From Clostridia bacterium (GTDB taxonomy: Bacteria; Bacillota; Clostridia; Christensenellales; Borkfalkiaceae), in the NCBI GenBank assembly GCA_017558105.1, contig JAFYWI010000001.1:62001-126000 (forward strand): 64,000 bases of DNA. Direction: 5' to 3'. Below the pieces are notes generated by a model, which worked only from the letters and a program-made list of their open reading frames with translations, searched no databases and was not told the DNA's origin. Made by a program: the position numbers and the translations under genes. Below, in pieces: positions 8,606 to 17,882 of the stretch (within the stretch, counting starts at the first letter, position 1; every line of letters begins with the position of its first letter).

Positions 8606-9835
8606 TTACGCTATCTTTTTCGTTACTATTTTTGGCTTGCTTTCGCCTATTACAACTGCTTTATCTACTATAACTTTTTCAATATCTTGCATAGAAGGAA
8701 TATCAAACATAGTATCTAACATTAAATTTTCTAAAATAGTACGTAGTCCCCTAGCACCCGTTTTTAGTTCTATTGCTTTCTTTGCAACTTCGTAAACGGC
8801 ATCGTCGGTTATTTCTAATTCAACGTTATCTATATTTAACAATTTTTTATATTGTTTAATTAGAGCGTTCTTTGGCGTCGTCATAATATTCACTAAGGCA
8901 TTTTCGTCTAATGCGTGTAAACCAACGGTAATTGGAATTCTACCAACCAATTCTGGAATTAGGCCGTACTTAATTAAATCTTGCGGTTGAATATCGTTAA
9001 CGTATTCCATTTTATCGTCTTTAGATTTTATGCTACCGCCAAAGCCTAAAGATGCTTTTTCTTTTCGTTTTGCAACGATATCTTTTAAGCCAACGAAAGC
9101 GCCACCCATTATAAACAATATGTTAGTAGTATCTAACCTAATGCACTCTTGTTGTGGATGTTTTCTGCCACCTTGTGGTGGTACGTTAGCAATAGTGCTT
9201 TCTATAATTTTTAAAAGCGCTTGTTGAACGCCTTCGCCAGAAACGTCACGCGTGATGGAAACGTTTTCGCCTTTTCTTGCAATCTTATCTATTTCGTCTA
9301 TATAAATAATGCCTTTTTGGGCTTTTTCAATATCGAAATCTGCATTTTGAACAAGTTTAAGCAAAATATTTTCTACGTCTTCACCAACGTAACCTGCTTC
9401 GGTTAAGGTAGTTGCGTCGGCAACGGCAAAAGGCACTTCTAATATTTTAGCCAACGTTTTTGCAAGTAACGTTTTACCACTACCCGTTGGACCTAAAATT
9501 AGAATATTGCTTTTATCTATTTCAACGCCGTCTTCATCTTTTGCTACGCCAATTCTTTTATAATGGTTATAAACGGCAACTGATAAAGACCTTTTCGCTT
9601 CTTCTTGACCAACGATATATTCGTCTAACTTTGCTTTGATATCTGCCGGTTTTAACAACTTCATTTCAGTTTTAGTAGTTGTTTTAGCATCTTCTTCTTG
9701 CATGATTGAACGACAAATTTCTATACATTCATCACATATAAAAATACCGTTAGGCCCTGCGATTAGGCGTTTAGTTTGTTCTTTGCTTTTTCCACAAAAA
9801 GAACAATATAAGTTTTCGTTAAATTCTTCTTTCAT
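8606..9835 (-). CDS. clpX: ATP-dependent Clp protease ATP-binding subunit ClpX
   Basis: ClpX is the AAA+ unfoldase that feeds substrates to ClpP. It has 409 residues, the family's length. The N-terminal zinc-binding domain has Cys11, Cys14, Cys34 and Cys37. Walker A GPTGSGKT is at 115-122, the pore loop GYVG near 148-151, and Walker B IDEID near 179-183. The ClpP-docking loop reads LGFG instead of the more usual IGFG. GGAGA precedes the ATG. Third gene of a tig-clpP-clpX operon, 17 bp after clpP. Confidence 0.98.
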   Translation of the reverse strand: MKEEFNENLYCSFCGKSKEQTKRLIAGPNGIFICDECIEICRSIMQEEDAKTTTKTEMKLLKPADIKAKLDEYIVGQEEAKRSLSVAVYNHYKRIGVAKDEDGVEIDKSNILILGPTGSGKTLLAKTLAKILEVPFAVADATTLTEAGYVGEDVENILLKLVQNADFDIEKAQKGIIYIDEIDKIARKGENVSITRDVSGEGVQQALLKIIESTIANVPPQGGRKHPQQECIRLDTTNILFIMGGAFVGLKDIVAKRKEKASLGFGGSIKSKDDKMEYVNDIQPQDLIKYGLIPELVGRIPITVGLHALDENALVNIMTTPKNALIKQYKKLLNIDNVELEITDDAVYEVAKKAIELKTGARGLRTILENLMLDTMFDIPSMQDIEKVIVDKAVVIGESKPKIVTKKIA

Positions 9836-9852
9836 TCTATCTCCCGCTAAAT

Positions 9853-10449
9853 TTATGGACGCTTAACAAAAATTTCATCTATTAGTCCGTATTCTTTTGC
9901 TTCTTCTGCTGAAAGATAATTATCTCTGTCAGTATCTTTTTCAATAACTTCGTAAGGCTTGCCCGTGTTTAAGGCAAGAATAGAATTTAAGCGATGTTTG
10001 GTTTTTAATATGTGGTCTGCTTGGATTTTAATATCGCTTGCTTGACCTTGTGCGCCACCTAAAGGTTGGTGAATCATAACTTCGCTGTTTGGTAATGCAA
10101 ATCTTTTACCCTTTGCGCCACTGCTTAGCAAAAACGCACCCATACTTGCCGCCATACCAATACAAATAGTACTAACGTCGCATTTAATATAATTCATAGT
10201 GTCGTATATAGCAAGACCTGCGGTAACACTACCACCTGGGCTATTGATATATAAACAAATATCTTTATTAGGGTCTTTACCTTCTAAAAATATTAATTGC
10301 GCAACAACGGTATCGGCAACGGCATCGTTAATTTCGCCTGTTAAGAATATTATTCTATCTTCTAATAATCTAGAATAAATATCGTAACTTCTTTCGCCTT
10401 TACCTGTGTTTTCTATTACGTATGGAACTACGGTGTTGTTTATTTTCAT
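9853..10449 (-). CDS. clpP: ATP-dependent Clp protease proteolytic subunit
   Basis: Serine peptidase that forms the double-heptamer chamber with ClpX. It is 198 residues. The catalytic triad is visible: Ser102 in [11 protein letters not shown], His127 in [13 protein letters not shown], Asp176 in [10 protein letters not shown]. The N-terminus [29 protein letters not shown] (in segments) fits the family. It sits between tig and clpX in the same direction. Confidence 0.98.
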   Translation of the reverse strand: MKINNTVVPYVIENTGKGERSYDIYSRLLEDRIIFLTGEINDAVADTVVAQLIFLEGKDPNKDICLYINSPGGSVTAGLAIYDTMNYIKCDVSTICIGMAASMGAFLLSSGAKGKRFALPNSEVMIHQPLGGAQGQASDIKIQADHILKTKHRLNSILALNTGKPYEVIEKDTDRDNYLSAEEAKEYGLIDEIFVKRP

Positions 10450-10471
10450 ATTATACCCCTAAACTATTTTA

Positions 10472-11758
10472 CTATTTTATAGTGTTAACACTCTTTAATA
10501 AGTCGAATAATTTTTTAATGATAATTTCGTTTTTCATATAATCTAATTGACGAGAGTTAATGTGCTTTTTAACGTCTGGTGCAGGTCTGTTTTGGTTTTT
10601 AGCCATTTCTGCAACCCTTGCTTCAACGTCTTCTTCAGTTGCTTCAATTTTTTCTTCTTCAATTATTTTGCCAATAACAAGTTGTGATTTAACTTGTTCG
10701 GTTGCTTGTTCAGTAAAGCCTTTTCTGTAATCTTCCATAGATTGCCCTAAATATTTTAGGTAATCTTCAAGTTTTAAGCCTTGATAAGAAAGCCTATAAC
10801 TCATTTCTTGAACCATATAGTCTATTTGACCTTCTATTAAAGCATCTGGAATTTCCATTTCGCTAGTTTCTGTTAATTTTTTAACGATAGCGTCTTCTAA
10901 TTCTCTTTCGCTTCTGTCTGCATTTTGTTTTTCAAGTCTTTCTTTAACTTGTTGTTTATATGCTTCAACTGTGTCTACACCAGCAGCGTCTTTAATAAAT
11001 TCGTCGTTAACTTCTGGAAGTTCTTTAACTTTAATTTCGTGAAGTTTAATTGCAAAAACAGCATCTTTACCCTTTAGTTCTTCTGCGTGGTATTCTTCTG
11101 GGAATTTAACGTTAATGTCTTTTTCTTCGCCAATTTTCATACCTGCAACTTGTTCTTCAAAACCTGGGATGAAAGATTTGCTACCTAATACTAAAGTTTG
11201 TTTTTCGGCTGTACCACCAGCGAACTTAACGCCGCCTACACTGCCAGAGTAGTCTATAATAACGGTATCGCCGTCTTTTGCTTCTCTATCGGTAACGTCT
11301 ACTAAACGAGAATTTCTTTCTTGTAATCTTTTAATATCTTCTTCGATATCTTCATCTTTTACATTATATACATTTTTTTCGAAAGTTATACCTTTATATT
11401 CGCCAAGTTTTACTTCTGGCTTAACTGCAACGGTTGCAACTAAAGTAATACCTTTTTCGCTTAAATCTTTAATATCTAATTCTGGCCTTGCAACTGGTTC
11501 TAGGGTTGTTTCTTTATCTAGAACTTCACCATAGTATTTTGGAAATGCTTGGTTAATTGCTTCATCGTAGAAGATGCCTGCGCCGTAAGCAGATTCTAAT
11601 ACTTTTTTAGGTGCTTTGCCCTTTCTAAAACCAGGAATAGAATACTTACCTTTAGTTTTGTTATAAGCAAGGTCTATTGCTTCGTTCCATTCTTTTTCGT
11701 TAAGAGTAATCGTTACGATTACCGTGCTTTTTTCAGATTTTTCAACCGTATATTTCAT
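10472..11758 (-). CDS. tig: trigger factor, ribosome-associated chaperone
   Basis: Binds L23 at the tunnel exit and shields nascent chains; also a peptidyl-prolyl isomerase. It has 428 residues. The ribosome-binding signature GFRKGKAPKKVLE is near residues 43-55. An FKBP-type domain lies around 160-245 (DTVIIDYSGSVGGVKF, FIPGFEEQVAGMKIGEEKDI). An alpha-helical C-terminal substrate domain follows. Heads the tig-clpP-clpX operon, with AGGAG before the ATG and its own promoter. Confidence 0.97.
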   Translation of the reverse strand: MKYTVEKSEKSTVIVTITLNEKEWNEAIDLAYNKTKGKYSIPGFRKGKAPKKVLESAYGAGIFYDEAINQAFPKYYGEVLDKETTLEPVARPELDIKDLSEKGITLVATVAVKPEVKLGEYKGITFEKNVYNVKDEDIEEDIKRLQERNSRLVDVTDREAKDGDTVIIDYSGSVGGVKFAGGTAEKQTLVLGSKSFIPGFEEQVAGMKIGEEKDINVKFPEEYHAEELKGKDAVFAIKLHEIKVKELPEVNDEFIKDAAGVDTVEAYKQQVKERLEKQNADRSERELEDAIVKKLTETSEMEIPDALIEGQIDYMVQEMSYRLSYQGLKLEDYLKYLGQSMEDYRKGFTEQATEQVKSQLVIGKIIEEEKIEATEEDVEARVAEMAKNQNRPAPDVKKHINSRQLDYMKNEIIIKKLFDLLKSVNTIK

Positions 11759-11789
11759 AATGTTCTCCTATAAAATTAATTCATTTTGT

Positions 11790-11818
11790 ATTTTAACATA
11801 ACCCAATTAAAAAGGCAA
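11790..11818 (-). promoter_or_regulatory. tig-clpP-clpX promoter
   Basis: TTGCCT (11818-11813), 17-bp spacer, TAAAAT (11795-11790). The -35 box overlaps the weak terminator-like hairpin at the end of rqcH. Confidence 0.7.
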
Positions 11819-11835
11819 CGTTTTTTAACCTTTTT
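11809..11835 (-). terminator. weak terminator after rqcH
   Basis: AAAAAGG/CCTTTTT arms with a 13-nt loop, overlapping the rqcH stop codon. The short AT-rich stem makes it doubtful on its own. Confidence 0.4.
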
Positions 11836-13537
11836 ATTCTATTTTTATTAATTCCGTATGCTTTTTTGGAAAAACCGACAAGGTTTTTTGTTCCGTATAA
11901 GTAACGAAGCCAGGTTTTGCGCCTTTTGGTTTTTTTACGTGTTTTTTATAAGTGTAATCTACTTGCACCTTTCCACTTTCTTTGCAGTTAGAATAATATG
12001 CACAAATTTCACAAGCAGTAAGTAAAACCTTTTCCGTTACCTTTCCGTTGTTTAATATTATTACGTGAGATGAATGATAGTCTTTAACGTGCAACCATAA
12101 GTCGTTTCCTTTTGCAGTAGATAACAACTTATCGTTTTCTATATTATTTTTGCCTACCCTAACTATAGACCCGTCTATAACGTATTCTCTATAACCTATA
12201 AAAACTTCTTTTTTCTTTTTGGTTTTTTCTTCTTTAATTAAGCCGTATTCTTCTAATTCTTTTGATACGTTATTTAAGTCTATTAAACTTTCTGAAGAGT
12301 TAACTTCTTCTACTACAGAATTATAATAATTTAGTTCGTTTTGGGCTTGTTGTAGTTGTGGCTCTATTGCAAGCAACGTTCTTTTTTGTTTGTTATATTT
12401 TTTATAATATTTATTTGCATTATCGCTTGCAGACAAAGTTTTATCTAACGCAATAACTATTTCTTTATTATCGTCGTAATAATTTTGGCATATAACACTT
12501 TCATCGTTAGGCTTAATTTTATAAATATTACTTAAAATCAATTCGCCCTTTAACCTGTTTTCTTCTGCCGAAAGGGCATCTTTTTTCTTTGACGAAATTA
12601 AACTAATTTTTTTCTTTATTTTTTTAATTGCCGTTGATAAAACGTTTAACAACCTATCTTTAATATTAGTAAAGTTTTTTTGCCTTTCTTTATTAGTGTA
12701 ATAATAATTTTCTGCTATATATAAACTACTAAAAAATTCCCTTTCACCTGCAATAGTTTTATAATCTAAGCACAACACGTCTTTTATTTGGTTGTCTTCT
12801 TTAACAATGCAAGCGTTTGTGTTTGAATTATAAATAAAATCGTTAATAAAATAAAAAAGATTTTCACTATCTTTAGGTAAATTTATTTTACCGTATTTTT
12901 CATTATAACGGTAAATTATTTCTTTGCAAGTTGCAAGTGCCAAACCTTGCACGTTTTTGAATAAAAATTCTTCTAAATTTTCGCAAGTTTTATTACTTAA
13001 TAAAGAAACAATTTCTTTGTCGGTTGGAAGTAGTTTGTTGTTGGTTGGTGGAAAAACGTAAGGGTTGCCACAAATAAGTGGCCTAACCCCGTTATCAAAG
13101 TTATTTATGCCACGATTACCACCTAAAATTTTGCCGTTTTTTGTTAAAATAACGTTACTATATCTGCCCATTAGTTCAACGTATAAAGTTCTTTCTTCTG
13201 GGTTTAATAATTCGTTTGAAGTTAAAAATTCTATTTTAACAATTCTATCAAACCCCACCAAAGATATGTTTTTTAACGTTGCACCTAAAAGATGTTTTCT
13301 AAGTAGCATACAAAAATTAGGTGCAGTTAATAAACTAACCTTATCTTCTTCTACTACAGAAATTCTTGGGCTTGCAGGGTTAACGTTTATAGAAAGTTTT
13401 TCCGTTCTTTTACCCGTGTAAAGCGTTAAAACTACTTCATCGTTATTTAATTGTACAATTTTATTTACCTTGCTATCTTTAAGTAAAAAATTAAGTTCTT
13501 TAGTTAAATGATTTAAGGCAAACGCGTCTTGTGGCAT
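11834..13537 (-). CDS. rqcH: RqcH/NFACT family ribosome quality control factor
   Basis: RqcH (NEMF/Rqc2 family; older name fibronectin-binding protein) binds obstructed 50S subunits with peptidyl-tRNA and directs C-terminal alanine tailing, which marks the chain for ClpXP; tig-clpP-clpX is the next operon. The NFACT-N domain has CMLLRKHLLGATL, GFDRIVKIEF and YVELMGRYSNVILT, followed by a helix-hairpin-helix region, a coiled coil (about 300-430), and NFACT-R with GNDLWLHVKDYHSSHVIIL. I start it at MPQDAFALNHLTKELN (567 aa), which aligns with family N-termini and has AAAGGA 8 bp upstream. The longer frame to 13558 overlaps the upstream gene. Confidence 0.93.
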   Translation of the reverse strand: MPQDAFALNHLTKELNFLLKDSKVNKIVQLNNDEVVLTLYTGKRTEKLSINVNPASPRISVVEEDKVSLLTAPNFCMLLRKHLLGATLKNISLVGFDRIVKIEFLTSNELLNPEERTLYVELMGRYSNVILTKNGKILGGNRGINNFDNGVRPLICGNPYVFPPTNNKLLPTDKEIVSLLSNKTCENLEEFLFKNVQGLALATCKEIIYRYNEKYGKINLPKDSENLFYFINDFIYNSNTNACIVKEDNQIKDVLCLDYKTIAGEREFFSSLYIAENYYYTNKERQKNFTNIKDRLLNVLSTAIKKIKKKISLISSKKKDALSAEENRLKGELILSNIYKIKPNDESVICQNYYDDNKEIVIALDKTLSASDNANKYYKKYNKQKRTLLAIEPQLQQAQNELNYYNSVVEEVNSSESLIDLNNVSKELEEYGLIKEEKTKKKKEVFIGYREYVIDGSIVRVGKNNIENDKLLSTAKGNDLWLHVKDYHSSHVIILNNGKVTEKVLLTACEICAYYSNCKESGKVQVDYTYKKHVKKPKGAKPGFVTYTEQKTLSVFPKKHTELIKIE

Positions 13538-13538
13538 A

Positions 13539-14363
13539 TTAAAATCCTTTACTTTCAAAAACCTTATTGTTTAGGTAATTTAACAAACTTTCTTCACTAA
13601 ATTTTAAGGTTAATTTTACTGCTTTTAGTTTTTGATATTTTTCCTTTCTTAATTTATTAAAAGTGCTATCTCCATACTTGCCGTCACCAACGATAGGGTT
13701 TCCAATATGTGCTAAATGAGCCCTTATTTGATGTGTTTTACCAGTATGCAATTTCACTTGTAAAACAGAAGTGTTTTCTTTTTCTTCTATCACGGAATAT
13801 TCAGTTATAATCTTTACGGAATTATTTACTTTGTTATTAAAAATTTCTACCCTACTATCTTGGCTATGTTTTAATAAATAGGCTTGTAAAACGGCTTGTT
13901 TTTTTAACATTTTGCCCTTTACTTCTGCCAAATAAATTTTTTCTAAACTATGCTTTTTAAATGCTAAAAGCAACTCTTTTTCGGCTTGTTCGTTTAAGGC
14001 AAAAACCATTAGGCCAGAAGTGTTTCTATCTAAACGATGAATAAAAAAAGCAGTAGAAAAAACACCCTTAATTTCGTTAAAAATTTCTTCTGAAGTGTAG
14101 CCACTTTTCTTATCTATAACCACAACGTTTTGGTCTTGATATATAGTTGTAAAATGGCTAATTTTTTCTGCAACGTAATAAACTTGCACTTTATCGTTTG
14201 CAAGTAAAATTATATCTTCCGTTACCCTTTTGTCGTTTACTTTTATATCTTTTTTGCGCAAAAGTTTCATTATAACGGAATAAGAAATTTCTTTAACGTT
14301 TTCTAATACTGCACGAGATAATTTAGTGCTTTTTTCTACCTTAAATTCTACCATATAAAACAT
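13539..14363 (-). CDS. RluA-family 23S rRNA/tRNA pseudouridine synthase with S4 domain
   Basis: Isomerises uridine to pseudouridine in RNA; the target site cannot be told from sequence. An S4 RNA-binding domain covers about residues 14-70 (SYSVIMKLLRKKDIKVNDKR). The catalytic domain has the HRLDRNTSGLMVFA motif with catalytic Asp112, and LHTGKTHQIRAHLAHIGNPIVGDGKYG. It has 274 residues. Neither Met1 nor Met4 (MVEFKVEKSTKL) has a good ribosome binding site, so the exact start is uncertain. Its stop is one base from the rqcH start, so the two are likely co-expressed. Confidence 0.88.
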   Translation of the reverse strand: MFYMVEFKVEKSTKLSRAVLENVKEISYSVIMKLLRKKDIKVNDKRVTEDIILLANDKVQVYYVAEKISHFTTIYQDQNVVVIDKKSGYTSEEIFNEIKGVFSTAFFIHRLDRNTSGLMVFALNEQAEKELLLAFKKHSLEKIYLAEVKGKMLKKQAVLQAYLLKHSQDSRVEIFNNKVNNSVKIITEYSVIEEKENTSVLQVKLHTGKTHQIRAHLAHIGNPIVGDGKYGDSTFNKLRKEKYQKLKAVKLTLKFSEESLLNYLNNKVFESKGF

Positions 14364-14364
14364 A

Positions 14365-14389
14365 GGACTTTAGGTAAAACCCAAAGCCC
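14365..14389 (-). terminator. hairpin between the surface protein gene and rluA-type gene
   Basis: Ten-bp stem GGGCTTTGGG/CCTAAAGTCC with two G-U pairs and a 5-nt loop, ending two bases before the possible rluA-type ATG. Only a broken U-rich stretch follows, so it may be a partial terminator or may affect translation of the next gene. Confidence 0.5.
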
Positions 14390-14412
14390 TTTCCTTTTAA
14401 TTATTAATAGTT

Positions 14413-16326
14413 TTAATTTTCTTCCTTTGGTTTAATGCACAACAATACTATTATACCAATTAAACATAAAGTTCCAACGCCTAAGAACACAACAGTCCAA
14501 ATATTGTTTTCTAACCAAGGGTTATGTGGAACAACCACTTTAGTTGGATTTTTAATAATTATTGATGCCGTTGAACCTTTTGCACTTCTATAAGAGTTAA
14601 CGCTCGTTACGTAGCACCTAATTTGGTATTCGCCTTCTTTATTTGGTGTGAACTTAAATTCGCCATCGTATTTAATGCTCTTAATATCGTTGTAAGTGTA
14701 GCCGTCTTCGTTATAATTTTCATCTGTTACAGAAGATGATTTTGGAATATTTACCCATTCACTTAACGCATCTTTTCTGTACCATAATGTATATTCTTGC
14801 GTATAAGAAGATGCTGTTATTGTAAAGCCAGGAGCAATATATTCTACCCCAACGAAACCAGAACCTACGCTTTTTGGAGTTATAATAATATCGGTATTAT
14901 CTTTAATTTCAAAAGAGAATACAAAATTTATATAATCTCTTGGAACTTTACCTTCATCTACCGTTAAATAAAAATCTTCTTTTTGCATTGCGTTTTCAGT
15001 TTTATCTTTAAATGCTACAAAAAATTCGTATTGCCCAGCAGAAGGAATTGGTATTTTAAGTTCTGAAATAGAAGCAGTATAACTTTGAATTGTAGTAGTA
15101 TTTGGTGCGTGATAATAAACTATAGGGGTTAAACTGCTATAACCATCTAAGTTATCTGTAACGAAATTTTCAAAAGATGGTAAAACCAAATATTCGCCAG
15201 AACCTACAGCAACGTATTTGCCGTCTTCTTGAATAAGGCTACTTTCTAATTTTGCCTTAAAACTTTTCATAACTGAAGAATTATCATCTATGCTTTCAAG
15301 ATATTTAGGGGCTTCTTTATCTTTATCTATAACATTTACTATTTTTGTTAAATAGGTTACTGAGCCATCTTCACTTTGTACGTCAAAAGAAATTCCTTCT
15401 CCAGCTTTTTTAAACGCAATTTTTTGACCAAATATTTTAACGTTTTCATCTTCAGAAGCAAGAGTTAATTTCTTTGCAGTTATTTTTTGTAAAAGTGCGT
15501 ATGCAGTTGGGTTAACAGTTATTTCTATACCACATTTAACGTTGTTTGAACCACCGTTAAAGCCTTCGTATAAACTTATAATAGGGCTTGCTAAAGATTC
15601 AAAACCATCGCCTTCTGCATTTAGCTTAAATTCTTGTTTGTAAGAAGTGTTCCCATCTTTATTAAATTGGTCGAAGTAAGTAAAATTTACTTCTGCATTA
15701 GGTGCTTCTTCTTTTAATTCAACTAAAGTAAAATTTAAGGTAGAAACAACACAATCGTAATCTTTTACTTTGTAATAATCTTTATATTCAACATCTTCGA
15801 AAACAGGAACGGAAAGTTCTTGATTATTTACGCTTGCTTTTATAAAATTATCTTTAGATTCTAATTCTACTACAAAATCGTTATTATTAATATTGATATT
15901 TGTAGGTTCTGCACTATTATATATGGCGGTGCTATTTTCTGTATCTATTAAGATTTCAAAAAGAATATCTTTATCGTATGCACCGGTGGTTGAGTTTTTA
16001 TTCCCGTTAGCATCGAAAGAAGGTAGTTCGAACGAAATTTTAAATTTTGCAACCTTTTCAGTATCAAAGTTAAAGTTTACTGCAAAATTATCTAACGCAA
16101 GTTTGTTAATAGTACTAACAACATCGTTTTCGCCAATGGTAGCAACTAAATTATCGTTTTTAAACTCAATACTTGTAGATTCAACTCCGTTAATTCTAAA
16201 ATAAGTAGATGCACTTACGTTTTGCGCTTTAACAACGTTTGGTGCATATAGACCAAATGATAAAATAATAGAAGCAAAAAATGCTATTGTTAAAAGTATG
16301 AATTTATATGTTTTTGCCATTTTCAT
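14413..16326 (-). CDS. unknown cell-surface protein, signal peptide and C-terminal membrane anchor
   Basis: I do not recognise the family. The 637-residue product has an N-terminal signal (KFILLTIAFFASIILSFGLYA), a long exported part, and one C-terminal membrane segment (IWTVVFLGVGTLCLIGIIVLLCI) followed by a short charged tail KPKEEN. It therefore should stand outside the cell, anchored at its C-terminus. The region around residues 480-600 (EYTLWYRKDALSEWVNIP, EGEYQIRCYVTSVNSYRSAKGSTASIII) looks like immunoglobulin-like beta-sandwich domains. There is no LPxTG motif. It has its own consensus promoter and is divergent from the MntP-like gene. An adhesin or envelope scaffold is possible but unproven. 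Confidence 0.75.
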   Translation of the reverse strand: MKMAKTYKFILLTIAFFASIILSFGLYAPNVVKAQNVSASTYFRINGVESTSIEFKNDNLVATIGENDVVSTINKLALDNFAVNFNFDTEKVAKFKISFELPSFDANGNKNSTTGAYDKDILFEILIDTENSTAIYNSAEPTNININNNDFVVELESKDNFIKASVNNQELSVPVFEDVEYKDYYKVKDYDCVVSTLNFTLVELKEEAPNAEVNFTYFDQFNKDGNTSYKQEFKLNAEGDGFESLASPIISLYEGFNGGSNNVKCGIEITVNPTAYALLQKITAKKLTLASEDENVKIFGQKIAFKKAGEGISFDVQSEDGSVTYLTKIVNVIDKDKEAPKYLESIDDNSSVMKSFKAKLESSLIQEDGKYVAVGSGEYLVLPSFENFVTDNLDGYSSLTPIVYYHAPNTTTIQSYTASISELKIPIPSAGQYEFFVAFKDKTENAMQKEDFYLTVDEGKVPRDYINFVFSFEIKDNTDIIITPKSVGSGFVGVEYIAPGFTITASSYTQEYTLWYRKDALSEWVNIPKSSSVTDENYNEDGYTYNDIKSIKYDGEFKFTPNKEGEYQIRCYVTSVNSYRSAKGSTASIIIKNPTKVVVPHNPWLENNIWTVVFLGVGTLCLIGIIVLLCIKPKEEN

Positions 16327-16382
16327 AATAAACTTTGGCTCCTTAAAGCAGAATATTACCTAATTATAATTTTATTTATAAT

Positions 16383-16411
16383 ATTTTACACAATATTTAA
16401 CTTTTTGTCAA
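16383..16411 (-). promoter_or_regulatory. promoter of the surface protein gene
   Basis: TTGACA (16411-16406), 17-bp spacer, TAAAAT (16388-16383). The -35 is part of a small TTGTCAATTGAC palindrome shared with the divergent strand. Confidence 0.8.
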
Positions 16412-16567
16412 TTGACTTGTGTATTTTTTTAAGCATAATTATATCTTTTTTTCCATTTATTATAATAAAATATTATAATATCTTCTCAACGCCGACCTTT
16501 TGTAACATTTTTTTGCATTTTTAAATACACTAATAGTAAATAATGCCCTGTATTTTCAAATGATAAA

Positions 16568-17098
16568 ATGTTTTACTTTCTTCTTTTAACTGCCTTTACC
16601 GTTAGCATAGATTCTTTTGTTTGTGGTTTTTCTCTTTCGTTTATGAAAGGGAAAAACCATATTGTTGTATTAGTTATTGCCCTAACCGTTTACGTTATGT
16701 GCCTAGCAACAAACTACCTTACCATATTTTTTAAAAACTACTTAAACGAAACTACTGCAAGCTTTGGTGGGCTTTTGTTAATTTTGGTTGGTGTTTATAA
16801 TTTGCTAAAAAACGAAAACTCTAATAAAGTAAAATCTTCTAACGTATTTAAGCAATCTTTATTAACGGGCTTTGCCGTTGGGCTAGACGGGGCTATGGCA
16901 AATTTAAGTTTAGCACTTATGGGATTTAACGCCTTTTACGTGCCTATGGTTATTGCTATAATACACGCCGTTATGGTAAGTTTAGGCATTTTATTGGCAA
17001 ACTTTAAGGGGTTAAAAAAGTTTAAAAAAATAAATTTTTTGCCACCTTTAATTTTAATTTTTTTAGGGCTTTATAAACTTTTAGGCATATTTATATAG
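16568..17098 (+). CDS. MntP/YtaF-like membrane transporter
   Basis: A 176-residue protein with about six membrane segments. It carries the paired acidic motifs of the MntP family: SIDSFVCGFSLSF in the first segment and GFAVGLDGAMANLSLAL in the fourth. MntP proteins export Mn2+; the related YtaF group is of unclear function, so the substrate is uncertain. The ATG has a poor ribosome binding site. No yybP-ykoY manganese riboswitch, common before mntP, is visible in the 240-bp upstream gap. Confidence 0.8.
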   Translation: MFYFLLLTAFTVSIDSFVCGFSLSFMKGKNHIVVLVIALTVYVMCLATNYLTIFFKNYLNETTASFGGLLLILVGVYNLLKNENSNKVKSSNVFKQSLLTGFAVGLDGAMANLSLALMGFNAFYVPMVIAIIHAVMVSLGILLANFKGLKKFKKINFLPPLILIFLGLYKLLGIFI

Positions 17099-17124
17099 AG
17101 TTTACTCTATATAGATTTTATATA

Positions 17125-17155
17125 AAAAGCAAGGCAAATTTGCCTTGCTTTTGGT
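17125..17155. terminator. bidirectional terminator
   Basis: Near-perfect palindrome AAAAGCAAGGCAAA/TTTGCCTTGCTTTT between convergent genes; usable from both sides. A second small hairpin (ATATAGAG/CTCTATAT) lies just left of it. Confidence 0.85.
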
Positions 17156-17163
17156 TTTCTGTT

Positions 17164-17874
17164 TTAATAGTTAGGTTTAATAATTTTAATTGCAGAAGAA
17201 GTGTCAAATAAATTCCAAGGTGTAACGTCTTTTGGTGGTTCTACCCTAAACACCAACCTTTCTTTACTAACCGGGTGCGAGAAAGATAAATAGTATGCCC
17301 AAAGAGATAAATACCCTTTTTTAGCATTTTCGCCACCGTAGCGCATATCGCCGTAAACTGGGCAACCAATGTGGTTCATTTGCACCCTTATTTGATGGCT
17401 TCTGCCAGTATGTAGCCTTACTTCAGTTAGAGTTAAACCATTTTTTTCTTCTATTACCTTATAGTCTAATTCTGCATACTTTGCGTTTGCTTCCGTTTGA
17501 GTACAAACGTAAACCATATTGTTAATAGAATTCTTCTTTATGTAGTTGCAAAGGGTTGCTTTTTCTTCCCTTGGCTTACCTACTAAAACGGTGTAATATT
17601 TCTTTTCAAAGTCTCCGTTTTGCATTTGTTCAGTTAGCCTTGCAGCAGCCTTGCTACTTTTTGCAAAAACCATTACGCCACCGGTTGGCCTATCTAGCCT
17701 ATGTACTAAACCTAAATAAACGTTGCCTGGTTTGTTGTATTTTTCTTTTAGATATTGCTTTATCATATTAAGTAAATCTAAATCTTTACTTTCGTCTTCA
17801 CAACAAGGTACGTTTTGTGGTTTTAATACTACTATGATGTGATTATCTTCGTGTAATATTGTTAATTCTTCCAT
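17164..17874 (-). CDS. RluA-family pseudouridine synthase without S4 domain
   Basis: A 236-residue stand-alone catalytic domain. HRLDRPTGGVMVFAKSSKAA carries the catalytic Asp61; RLHTGRSHQIRVQMNHIGCPVYGDMRYG closes the active site. The lack of an S4 domain separates it from the synthase at 13539. Last gene of the ileS-methyltransferase operon (8 bp after the methyltransferase). Its RNA target cannot be assigned from sequence. Confidence 0.9.
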   Translation of the reverse strand: MEELTILHEDNHIIVVLKPQNVPCCEDESKDLDLLNMIKQYLKEKYNKPGNVYLGLVHRLDRPTGGVMVFAKSSKAAARLTEQMQNGDFEKKYYTVLVGKPREEKATLCNYIKKNSINNMVYVCTQTEANAKYAELDYKVIEEKNGLTLTEVRLHTGRSHQIRVQMNHIGCPVYGDMRYGGENAKKGYLSLWAYYLSFSHPVSKERLVFRVEPPKDVTPWNLFDTSSAIKIIKPNY

Positions 17875-17882
17875 AACTTTTC

